The notes beneath the pieces were generated by a model, which saw only the letters and a program-made list of their open reading frames with translations, was not told the DNA's origin and searched no databases. Of a DNA stretch of 12,801 nt, positions 6,526 to 12,333 are shown piece after piece. The first letter of the stretch is position 1; every line of letters begins with the position of its first letter. Made by a program: the position numbers and the translations under genes. The DNA is from UBA93 sp964477205 (lineage in GTDB: Archaea; Micrarchaeota; Micrarchaeia; Norongarragalinales; Norongarragalinaceae), in NCBI GenBank assembly GCA_964477205.1, contig CAYZDE010000021.1, forward strand, positions 1 to 12,801. The letters are read 5' to 3'.

Positions 6526-7135
6526 AAGAATAGAGCCGCACGAGGAAGGCGTTCACTTGCGCGTTTACGAGCAAGAGGACCCAATGGGGCTGCCTTCACA
6601 GTACGAATTCCGCGTGGCAAACGGGCCGAAAGCGCGCGCGCCCGTCGGCGCGCGGCTGGTGGCAACGAAGAAAGTGCTTCGACAATTCCAGCCCGAATTA
6701 AAAGCTTTCCTCGGAACCCGAAAGCAACGCAAAATAGGCGGGATAACCTACGAAATTTCCTCAGTTGAAGCGACTAGCACGAAGTATTACCCTAAAAAAA
6801 AGTTGAAAGGTGCATCGTTAGTCGACAGGCCAACGCCAGGCTTGGGAGCTTTTTTGGAAGCCGTGGCTGCAAGCGACGCGAAAAAAGACAGGGGAATCCA
6901 AGACTTAAGTACTACGAGTGCACCGTCAATCCAGAGAGTCGGGCAGCTCCACAAGGCCGGGCTAATCGAATTGAGTAAAGAAGAGCTCGCCTTATTGAAA
7001 TCCGGGAACGAAGTCGACTTAGCCCTATCACTAAAGAGAAATGGCAAGCTCCCGATAAGTCACCCAATAGAAGACTGGCTTCGCGGGTTAGGCAAAGTAA
7101 TTCACGCTTCACAAAAAAAGGAGAAAGGTGATTGA
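6518..7135 (+). CDS. P1: unrecognised protein, possible GNAT-like acetyltransferase
   Basis: A 205-residue soluble, basic protein that I do not recognise with certainty. It is a paralogue of P2 (7629-8264). Shared blocks are EATSTKYYPK (84-93), GLGAFLE (108-114), LSTTSAPSIQR (130-140), LHKAGLIELSKEEL (144-157), and a C-terminal LP-x3-PI-x-DW-x-RGLGKV (178-194). The order of a Gly-rich turn before a helix, then a strand, then a helix ending KAGL resembles motifs A and B of the GNAT acetyltransferase fold (compare R-G-x-G-x-G and Y-E-K-x-G-F). The similarity is weak, and the first motif residue (Arg/Gln) is absent. No signal peptide or membrane helix. The perfect ribosome site, the overlap with the preceding gene and the paralogue downstream all argue that the gene is real. 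A role in sugar modification is inferred from context only. Confidence 0.78.
   Translation: MRRRIEPHEEGVHLRVYEQEDPMGLPSQYEFRVANGPKARAPVGARLVATKKVLRQFQPELKAFLGTRKQRKIGGITYEISSVEATSTKYYPKKKLKGASLVDRPTPGLGAFLEAVAASDAKKDRGIQDLSTTSAPSIQRVGQLHKAGLIELSKEELALLKSGNEVDLALSLKRNGKLPISHPIEDWLRGLGKVIHASQKKEKGD
7127..7132 (+). promoter_or_regulatory. Ribosome binding site for sugar acyltransferase
   Basis: GGTGAT ends five bases before GTG 7138. The same spacing is seen for P1, which favours GTG 7138 over the in-frame TTG at 7132, whose codon would overlap this site. Confidence 0.65.
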
Positions 7136-7137
7136 AA

Positions 7138-7629
7138 GTGAGTGACTATTTCGTACACGAAACAGCGTTAGTTGAGGAAGGCGCGGTAATCGGCGCCGGG
7201 ACGAAAGTGTGGCACAATGCGCAAGTGCGCCGGAATGCAAAAATCGGAAAGAACTGCATGATTGGCAAGAACGCTTTCATTGACAAGGGCACGGTAATCG
7301 GGGACAACTGCAAGATTCAAAATAACGCGAATGTTTACAAGGGGGTAACCCTAGAGGACAATGTGTTCCTCGGCCCGAATAGCACGACTACGAATGATTT
7401 GCACCCGCGTGCGGGGCGCAAAAGCGGCTTCAAGGTAACGCCGACTTTGATTAAGAAGGGCGCGAGCGTTGGAGCCGGAGCCGTTATCGTCTGCGGCGTG
7501 ACGCTCGGCGAGTACTGCATGGTTGGTGCCGGCGCGGTCGTGACTCACGACATTGAAGCGTTTGCATTAGTCGTCGGCAACCCGGCGAAGAAAATCGGTT
7601 CGGTTAACGAGGCCGGCGAAAAGCAGTGA
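7138..7629 (+). CDS. Hexapeptide-repeat sugar N-acyltransferase (WlbB/WbpD-like)
   Basis: A 163-residue left-handed beta-helix acyltransferase. Isoleucine/valine-rich hexapeptide repeats such as VIGAGTKVW, KIGKNCMIG, VIGDNCKIQ, ASVGAGAVIV and YCMVGAGAVV run through most of the protein. The end ALVVGNPAKKIG and the loop VFLGPNSTTTND closely follow WlbB/WbpD, enzymes that acetylate the 3-amino group of a UDP-linked 2-acetamido-3-amino-glucuronate using acetyl-CoA; they usually work as trimers. The true substrate here is open, since no 3-oxo dehydrogenase (WlbA) or aminotransferase (WlbE/WlbC) gene is visible nearby. GTG 7138 is chosen on its ribosome site; TTG 7132 would add two residues and overlap the P1 stop. 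The TGA stop overlaps the start of P2. Confidence 0.88.
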   Translation: MSDYFVHETALVEEGAVIGAGTKVWHNAQVRRNAKIGKNCMIGKNAFIDKGTVIGDNCKIQNNANVYKGVTLEDNVFLGPNSTTTNDLHPRAGRKSGFKVTPTLIKKGASVGAGAVIVCGVTLGEYCMVGAGAVVTHDIEAFALVVGNPAKKIGSVNEAGEKQ

Positions 7630-8264
7630 TGGAAGAGCCGATTGCAAGGAAAAAACCAATTTACTTGGCAACATTACTCGAGCCTAGTGGAAGGAGAATG
7701 CAGTATAGTTTTTACGCAATGAGTGAGAACGGATTAAGCGAGTTGGCAGAACAAAACGAGGAACTAGCCGCCATTCATCACCTCCCAAAAGCTTATTCAG
7801 AATCATTACGCGCGTCCATTGAAAAAAAAGGGATGCGCAAACTAGGCTACATAAGATACGCGCTAAAAAACGGCGAAGCCACAAGCAAATCGTACTGGCC
7901 TAAGAACCCGAATTCAATGAAATACAAAGCGCATACGAATTGGGAAAAAAAAGTAATGGGTGTGCGCGGCCTCGGCGCTTACTTGGAATTAATATCCACC
8001 CACCACTTGGAAAAGCAAGGGATGAAAACAATTTCAACAACAGAATTACCGTCAATCGACCGATTAATGCAACTCAACAAAGCGGGTTTAGCAAAGCTAA
8101 CCAAAGAAGAATTAATGGAACTCAAAGAATCGAAGAGCACTGACGCCATCTCGAATTTATACGAAGAATTAAGAAAAAAGAAGCTGCCCGTGAAAGCCCC
8201 TATTCGCGACTGGAAGCGCGGCTTGGGTAAAGTCGTTAAGAAAGGCCTCGACGGTTCAGCTTAA
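7629..8264 (+). CDS. P2: unrecognised protein, paralogue of P1
   Basis: A 211-residue soluble protein, not recognised with certainty, diverged from P1. Shared blocks are GEATSKSYWPK (82-92), GLGAYLE (114-120), ISTTELPSIDR (135-145), LNKAGLAKLTKEEL (149-162) and LP-x3-PI-x-DW-x-RGLGKV (186-202); the first 75 residues differ. The stretch from GVRGLGAYLE to NKAGL resembles the acetyl-CoA-binding core of GNAT acetyltransferases, a weak remote match. ATG 7629 overlaps the previous stop as TGATG; GTG 7626, adding one residue, is equally possible. No strong ribosome site is seen, so translational coupling is likely. Base composition is lower in G+C than the locus: my hand count is 25 of 60 at 7801-7860 against 36 of 60 at 4861-4920. 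Last gene of the operon; its stop overlaps the convergent aIF-1A stop by nine bases. Confidence 0.78.
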   Translation: MEEPIARKKPIYLATLLEPSGRRMQYSFYAMSENGLSELAEQNEELAAIHHLPKAYSESLRASIEKKGMRKLGYIRYALKNGEATSKSYWPKNPNSMKYKAHTNWEKKVMGVRGLGAYLELISTHHLEKQGMKTISTTELPSIDRLMQLNKAGLAKLTKEELMELKESKSTDAISNLYEELRKKKLPVKAPIRDWKRGLGKVVKKGLDGSA

Positions 8265-8561
8265 GTAGCCGCCAGCGCGGAGTTGCTCGACTTGCGGCTT
8301 GCGGTAACGGTAAGCAATGTCCGCTTTCTCGTCGCCTTGAACGCTCCACGGCTTCACTAATACCAAGTCGCCTTCGCGAACCCAAATGCGCCTGCGAATC
8401 TTACCGGGAACGCGCACGATGCGCTCGTGCCCGTCATTACACTGCACGCGCATTCGCGCTCCGCCTAACAACTGCATCACGATTCCGAATATTTCTCCTT
8501 CCCGCGGCAAGCGGAGCCTGCCGGACGACTGAAAAGTACGCTTCTTGTAATAAGCACTCAT
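8256..8561 (-). CDS. eif1a: Translation initiation factor aIF-1A
   Basis: A 101-residue OB-fold protein that helps assemble the archaeal initiation complex on the 30S subunit and assists start-codon selection in the A site. The core GEIFGIVMQLLGGARMRVQC followed by DGHERIVRVPGKIRRRIWVREGD and VLVKPW is the eIF-1A/IF-1 signature. The C-terminus, residues 80-101, is a short basic and polar tail. ATG 8561 is chosen, with a weak GAGGAT nine bases upstream at 8571-8576; the in-frame TTG at 8570 would add only three residues. It follows the aIF-2 beta gene with five bases between, so the two initiation factors are co-transcribed. Its stop overlaps the end of the convergent P2 gene. Confidence 0.95.
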   Translation of the reverse strand: MSAYYKKRTFQSSGRLRLPREGEIFGIVMQLLGGARMRVQCNDGHERIVRVPGKIRRRIWVREGDLVLVKPWSVQGDEKADIAYRYRKPQVEQLRAGGYLS

Positions 8562-8566
8562 TAAAA

Positions 8567-8980
8567 TCAAATCCTCAAGGGCTTCCTAGCCCCGCACGCC
8601 TCGCAAACGAGCAAGAGCACTCCACGGCCCTGCTCCTCGACTCGCGTGTCCGGCCGGTTGCACTCCGAGCAAAACACGCAGTGCTTCACGTACGCCTGCA
8701 GCTTCTCGTTAATAATGCGGTTGTGAAACTTGCCCTGTAAAACAAGAGTCTTGCCGCCTATGGAGCCGGGAACCCCGAGCTCGTTGAATAAGTACTTCGC
8801 GATTTGCTTGGGCTCGCGCCGCAGCCTCTGGCAAACGAAATCAAAATTATCCACCATGGTCTTATTGCCTTGCACGAACGACTTCGCAACCGGCGCCTCA
8901 AAGCGCTCGCTCGAACCCGACCTCTCGGGAATCTTCTCGAATGCGGAGTCCAATAATGCCTCGTAATCGCTAGTAGTCAT
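8567..8980 (-). CDS. eif2b: Translation initiation factor aIF-2 subunit beta
   Basis: A 137-residue subunit of the heterotrimeric aIF-2, which with GTP brings initiator Met-tRNA to the small ribosomal subunit. The N-terminal helix region is followed by the central alpha-beta domain (NFDFVCQRLRREPKQIAKYLFNEL at about 45-68, GKFHNRIINEKL at 83-94). The C-terminal zinc ribbon has Cys104, Cys107, Cys126 and Cys129 in C-x2-C pairs, with the family phrase CNRPDT. Full length for archaea. ATG 8980 is the start; a TATA-like TTTTAAA at 9008-9014 predicts a leader of about five bases. First gene of a two-gene unit with aIF-1A. Confidence 0.95.
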   Translation of the reverse strand: MTTSDYEALLDSAFEKIPERSGSSERFEAPVAKSFVQGNKTMVDNFDFVCQRLRREPKQIAKYLFNELGVPGSIGGKTLVLQGKFHNRIINEKLQAYVKHCVFCSECNRPDTRVEEQGRGVLLLVCEACGARKPLRI

Positions 8981-9007
8981 TGAAACAATATGTAGGAGAT
9001 AACCTCA

Positions 9008-9014
9008 TTTAAAA
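9008..9014 (-). promoter_or_regulatory. TATA box for initiation factor operon
   Basis: The minus strand reads TTTTAAA, centred about 31 bases upstream of ATG 8980. It overlaps the last codons and stop of the upstream presenilin-like gene, so the promoter lies in that gene's end. Confidence 0.45.
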
Positions 9015-9779
9015 GGCGAGGGTTAAGGCAAAAACAATAAAGCCGATTAATGTGCCGGCGACTAGCGGAGGCAAAGCCGGCCAGTAACCCTTACGCTTTT
9101 CTAAAAGGAACACGAGCGCGGTCATGCCGAGCATGGCCCCACAAAACGCGAAGAGAGCGGCGGAGAACGAGACCTTTAAAGCGGATACTAATAAGGCCGC
9201 GGGAATCACGAAGTCCCCGGTACCCAACTGCACCCAATCCTTACCCGACTTCACGGTAATTGCTAGAGCCGTCCCGCGCTTCTGCAGCGACTTGGCAAGC
9301 TTTACCATGTGCTTGGTCTTGAACACCGCCAAGAAGTCGTAAACGGATAACAACACGGCGAGCAAGATAATAGGCAGCCAATCCAAACTCGACCCCAGGA
9401 GGGCGCCCACTACTACCGAACTAAAGCCAAGCAAGAGCGGCTTTAAAGCCGGGACGAGCAACCGCAATGCGGCAACAGCTAAGCCTACTACAAACGAAGC
9501 TTCAATCGGCATGAACAAAGCGGCTGCCAACTGCGCCGCCAAGAGCTCAAGCATTACCTCCAGCGCGGTAAACAACAAGTGCCCGGCGTACAACTTGATT
9601 ACGATCAACATTATCACCGTGGCGGCGAGGATGTAACCCATGAAGTACACCGCGTTCGCGGGGTCCGTGGAATCCTCGACCATGCTGACGCCTTGCACTA
9701 CCAAGTGATAACCGAAAAATAACGCGACGAGCATTGCCACAAAGAAGCCGGAATACAATAAAAGTGAAACTCGCTTCAT
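9009..9779 (-). CDS. Presenilin-type intramembrane aspartyl protease (family A22)
   Basis: A 256-residue, very hydrophobic protein with about nine predicted membrane segments, matching archaeal presenilin homologues. The three family signatures are present in order: YD at Tyr147-Asp148 (SVYDFLAVFKT), GxGD at 186-189 (LGTGDFV), and PAL at 234-236 (YWPALPPL). Asp148 and Asp189 would be the catalytic pair that cuts substrates within the membrane. A short loop rich in charged residues (about 151-182) lies between the two catalytic segments, as in the family. Native substrates in archaea are unknown; leftover signal peptides are one possibility. ATG 9779 is the start, with a TATA-like element at 9809-9814. 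It is divergent from argS; the link to the flanking translation genes is probably positional only. Confidence 0.88.
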   Translation of the reverse strand: MKRVSLLLYSGFFVAMLVALFFGYHLVVQGVSMVEDSTDPANAVYFMGYILAATVIMLIVIKLYAGHLLFTALEVMLELLAAQLAAALFMPIEASFVVGLAVAALRLLVPALKPLLLGFSSVVVGALLGSSLDWLPIILLAVLLSVYDFLAVFKTKHMVKLAKSLQKRGTALAITVKSGKDWVQLGTGDFVIPAALLVSALKVSFSAALFAFCGAMLGMTALVFLLEKRKGYWPALPPLVAGTLIGFIVFALTLAF

Positions 9780-9791
9780 AAGAACAAACGC

Positions 9792-9801
9792 TTTTTATTT
9801 T
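9792..9801 (+). promoter_or_regulatory. argS: TATA box for argS
   Basis: TTTTTATTTT is centred about 25 bases before GTG 9822, the spacing expected for a leaderless mRNA that begins at the start codon. Confidence 0.5.
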
Positions 9802-9808
9802 CACTTGG

Positions 9809-9814
9809 TTTTAA
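9809..9814 (-). promoter_or_regulatory. TATA-like box for presenilin homologue
   Basis: TTAAAA on the minus strand is centred about 32 bases upstream of ATG 9779. It lies upstream of the argS TATA box, so the two divergent promoters interlock within 42 bases. Confidence 0.4.
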
Positions 9815-9821
9815 CCCTTTC

Positions 9822-11459
9822 GTGATAATCCAAAAGGCAATGGAAGAAGTTCAAGGCATACTCTCTAAGAATTACGATTTCCAAGCACGCCTAGTCGAGC
9901 CGCGCGGCGGGTACGGCGACCTAGCCTTCGCTTGCTTCGAGCACGCGCGCGCAAACAAAAAAGACCCGCGCGATGACGCCTCGAAAATCGCGAAGTCACT
10001 CCCGAAAATGCATTACTTCGAGCACGCCGAGGCCCTGAACGGATTCGTGAACCTGCACTACTCGCAAGCATTCTACGAGGAATCCCTAACCGCAATCAAC
10101 GAAAACTGCGGTAAAACCGATTACGGGAAAAACAAGCTCGTTATCGTCGAGCACTCATCGCCGAACGTGGGCAAGCCCATGCACATCGGGCACTTGAGGT
10201 GCACCATACTCGGGGATGCAATCGCCAACATACTCGATAAGACGGGCTATCGCGTGGTGCGCTCGAATTACCTGTGCGAAGCCGGAAAGCAAGTCGCCTT
10301 GCTGCTCGCCGCCATCGACGAACAAAAAGAAAAGCCGAAGAACGAGAAAGAGCTCGCCGAATTGTACGCGAGCGCCTCGGGAAATCCCTTAATGGAAGAG
10401 AAAGCCAAGGAGAAACTCGAGTTAATGGAGTCCGGCGACGCTGCAACCCTAAAACAATTACGCGGAGTTCGCGCTTTAAGCGTGCAACCGCTGCGCGATA
10501 ACTACGCGCGCCTCGGCGTTGAATTCGACGAGGAACTCTACGACACGGACTTCGTCGACAAGGCGAAGGAAATCGCTGGGGAAGCGATTTCAAAGAAAGT
10601 GGCCGTGAAAGAGGAAACCGGGGAAACCGTGGTCAAGCTAGAGCCGGCCATGCCGAATTACGTTTTGCTCCGCTCGAACAATACAACGCTTTATGCAACG
10701 CGCGACTTAGCCCTTGCCGACTACCGCTTCGAGAAGCACTCGTTCGACGAGTGCGTTTACGTGACCGCTAGCGACCAGAACATGCACTTCAAGCAATTCT
10801 TTAAGACGCTAGAGTTGCTGGGACGCGGTTACGCTTCACGATTAAGGCACGTAGGGTACGGGTTACTCTCCCTCCCGGGCGGTAAAATGTCAACGCGCGA
10901 GGGCAGAGTAATACTCGTGGACGAATTCCTCGACAAAGCCGTGAGCGCTGCTGAAAAGGAAGTTCGCGCGCGCCAGGAGTACTCTAATGAGGAAATCGCG
11001 GGCATTGCCGAAGCCGTTGCCTTGGGCGCCACTAAATTCGCGGTCTTGAAAGTCGGTTCCGAGAAGAATATCGTATTCAATGCCTCGAAAGTCACCAAGT
11101 TCGAGGGGCACACCGGGGCTTTCCTGCAGTACTCGGTGGTGCGGTGCAAGGGCATACTCGATAAGGCGGGTTCCTTTGACTCGGATTACGCGGGGCCGTT
11201 CAACGAATTCGAGGAGAACTTAATCGAGCGACTCGCTTACTACCAACGCGCGTTAAATCAAAGCTCTCGCAACCTCGCGCCGCACTCGCTGTGCGAGTAC
11301 TTACTCGAGTTAGCGGATGATTACTCTTCGTTTTACGCGAACTGTAAGGTGTTAAAGTCTAAAGAGCAAGCTAAGCGCCTCACCCTGGTGAAGGCAACGC
11401 TCTTCGTGCTCGAAGACGGCTTGCGCGCGCTCGGAATCCGCGCTCCCGACAAGATGTAA
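9822..11459 (+). CDS. argS: Arginyl-tRNA synthetase
   Basis: A 545-residue class I synthetase that charges tRNA-Arg with arginine. The N-terminal Add domain, which binds the tRNA elbow, spans about residues 1-90. HIGH reads exactly His121-Ile-Gly-His124 in SSPNVGKPMHIGHLRCT. The second signature is Lys355-Met-Ser-Thr in GGKMSTREG, and the C-terminal anticodon-binding helical domain follows from about 420 (GHTGAFLQYSVVR, then LADDYSSFYANCKV). Length is typical. Start is GTG 9822, placed about 25 bases after a TATA box and so probably leaderless; the next in-frame ATG at 9840 is possible but would trim six residues. Convergent with uL16. Confidence 0.96.
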   Translation: MIIQKAMEEVQGILSKNYDFQARLVEPRGGYGDLAFACFEHARANKKDPRDDASKIAKSLPKMHYFEHAEALNGFVNLHYSQAFYEESLTAINENCGKTDYGKNKLVIVEHSSPNVGKPMHIGHLRCTILGDAIANILDKTGYRVVRSNYLCEAGKQVALLLAAIDEQKEKPKNEKELAELYASASGNPLMEEKAKEKLELMESGDAATLKQLRGVRALSVQPLRDNYARLGVEFDEELYDTDFVDKAKEIAGEAISKKVAVKEETGETVVKLEPAMPNYVLLRSNNTTLYATRDLALADYRFEKHSFDECVYVTASDQNMHFKQFFKTLELLGRGYASRLRHVGYGLLSLPGGKMSTREGRVILVDEFLDKAVSAAEKEVRARQEYSNEEIAGIAEAVALGATKFAVLKVGSEKNIVFNASKVTKFEGHTGAFLQYSVVRCKGILDKAGSFDSDYAGPFNEFEENLIERLAYYQRALNQSSRNLAPHSLCEYLLELADDYSSFYANCKVLKSKEQAKRLTLVKATLFVLEDGLRALGIRAPDKM

Positions 11460-11482
11460 GCAAGCTCGCGCTAACAAAATTG

Positions 11483-11521
11483 AAAAAATAAAAAAAAAGG
11501 GTGGAAGAAGGGTTACTTCTT
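11483..11521 (-). terminator. Terminator of uL16 gene: hairpin plus T-runs
   Basis: On the minus strand, GAAGAAG (11521-11515) can pair with CTTCTTC (11509-11503) across a five-base loop. After CACCC come a run of eight T (11497-11490), one A and six T (11488-11483). The stem includes the last lysine codons and the TAA stop of uL16. T-runs alone can stop archaeal RNA polymerase, so the hairpin may be incidental to the Lys/Glu codons. Confidence 0.6.
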
Positions 11522-12241
11522 CTTTTCTTCCTTCTTCTTATCGTCCTTCTTCTCTTCAGGCTTGGACTCGGCTTCGGCGCCTTCCTTGGCTTCCTCGCCT
11601 TCCTTAACTTCCTCGCCTTCAGCTGCCTCAGCCGACTCTTCCTTCACTATGACTTCGTCCGGAACGTCCTCGACCGCCTCTGCTTCAAGCGGGCGCTTCA
11701 AGTTCTCAGGGTCAAGCCTAATGTCAGTAAAGATGATTTTGTAACCGCCCGGAAGCTTCAAAGCCGCGCGCTTTAACGCATTCTTGGCAACGCGTAAGTT
11801 CGCTTCCTTCAGCCTCACTTCTAAGAGCGCGGAATTAGTGGTAATGCGCGCCATCCTGCCTTTGGGCTTGCCGAACGCTCCCTGCATACCGGAAGAAATA
11901 CGATCCGCTCCCGCAACGCCTAAAGCAGTGTGCTCGCGGCGAATCTCGTGCGGGTACTTCCTGATAAGCAAATAATAATCGTGCTCTAACTCCCTCTCGA
12001 GGTGCTTGTTCGCGGCTTGGCGCGCGGACTCAATGGAGTTATCTCGGACTTGTATGGGCCTCGTGGCAGTCAACTCGACTTTGATTTCAAATCGCTTGTT
12101 CGACCCCATAGCCCACTGCCTAACGCGAGTGTTCGGGACTCCCTTCACGAAACTCTTGCGCGGCCTGCGCTTGGAAACGCGGGTCCACGATTGCCTCTTA
12201 ACGCGCCTGCAAGTCTTTGCGGGCCTTAAACTGCGAGCCAT
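11513..12241 (-). CDS. rpl10e: Ribosomal protein uL16 (L10e) with charged C-terminal tail
   Basis: A 242-residue protein whose first roughly 183 residues match archaeal large-subunit protein uL16 (L10e), which sits near the tRNA A/P sites of the 50S subunit. Family phrases are MARSLRPAKT at the start, RPIQVRDNSIESARQAANKH, LIRKYPHEIRREHTA and MQGAFGKPKGRMARI. Archaeal homologues usually end near 170-181 residues. Here a tail of about 59 residues (184-242) follows: first acidic and alanine-rich, with near repeats of EGEE-V/A-K, then almost pure Lys/Glu, ending KKKEEKKK. It looks intrinsically disordered. No frameshift is evident and the tail ends in a normal stop with a terminator. The ATG start has a strong AGGAGGT ten bases upstream. 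Confidence 0.94.
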   Translation of the reverse strand: MARSLRPAKTCRRVKRQSWTRVSKRRPRKSFVKGVPNTRVRQWAMGSNKRFEIKVELTATRPIQVRDNSIESARQAANKHLERELEHDYYLLIRKYPHEIRREHTALGVAGADRISSGMQGAFGKPKGRMARITTNSALLEVRLKEANLRVAKNALKRAALKLPGGYKIIFTDIRLDPENLKRPLEAEAVEDVPDEVIVKEESAEAAEGEEVKEGEEAKEGAEAESKPEEKKDDKKKEEKKK

Positions 12242-12251
12242 ATTAAATAAA

Positions 12252-12258
12252 ACCTCCT
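12252..12258 (-). promoter_or_regulatory. rpl10e: Strong ribosome binding site for uL16
   Basis: The minus strand reads AGGAGGT, ten bases before ATG 12241, fitting the archaeal 16S tail. A TATA-like CTTATTA at 12283-12289 would start the transcript near 12260, just before this site, giving a leader of about 19 bases. Confidence 0.7.
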
Positions 12259-12282
12259 AAACAAGTCGAGTATTGTACCTGG

Positions 12283-12289
12283 GTAATAA
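12283..12289 (-). promoter_or_regulatory. TATA-like box for uL16
   Basis: CTTATTA on the minus strand lies about 45 bases before the uL16 ATG and about 26 before a transcript start next to the AGGAGGT site. A T-rich element at 12304-12310 is an alternative but also fits the terminator of the upstream gene. Confidence 0.35.
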
Positions 12290-12304
12290 GCGAGGCGAGA
12301 GTAT

Positions 12305-12333
12305 AAAAAAGTAGCGTGGAAACCCTGCTACTT
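12305..12333 (-). terminator. Hairpin and T-run terminator of small membrane protein gene
   Basis: The minus strand has AAGTAGC (12333-12327) and its exact complement GCTACTT (12315-12309), forming a seven-base-pair stem with an eleven-base loop. The final TT of the stem runs into four more T, giving six T in a row (12310-12305). The stem contains the TAG stop of the gene at 12328-12744. This has the shape of an intrinsic terminator and lies just upstream of the uL16 promoter. Confidence 0.6.

Noticed and set aside
10141..10593. Arg-rich 150-codon frame opposite argS
   Set aside because: Its low-complexity Arg/Ser composition is what the reverse strand of G+C-rich coding sequence produces; argS on the other strand is certain.
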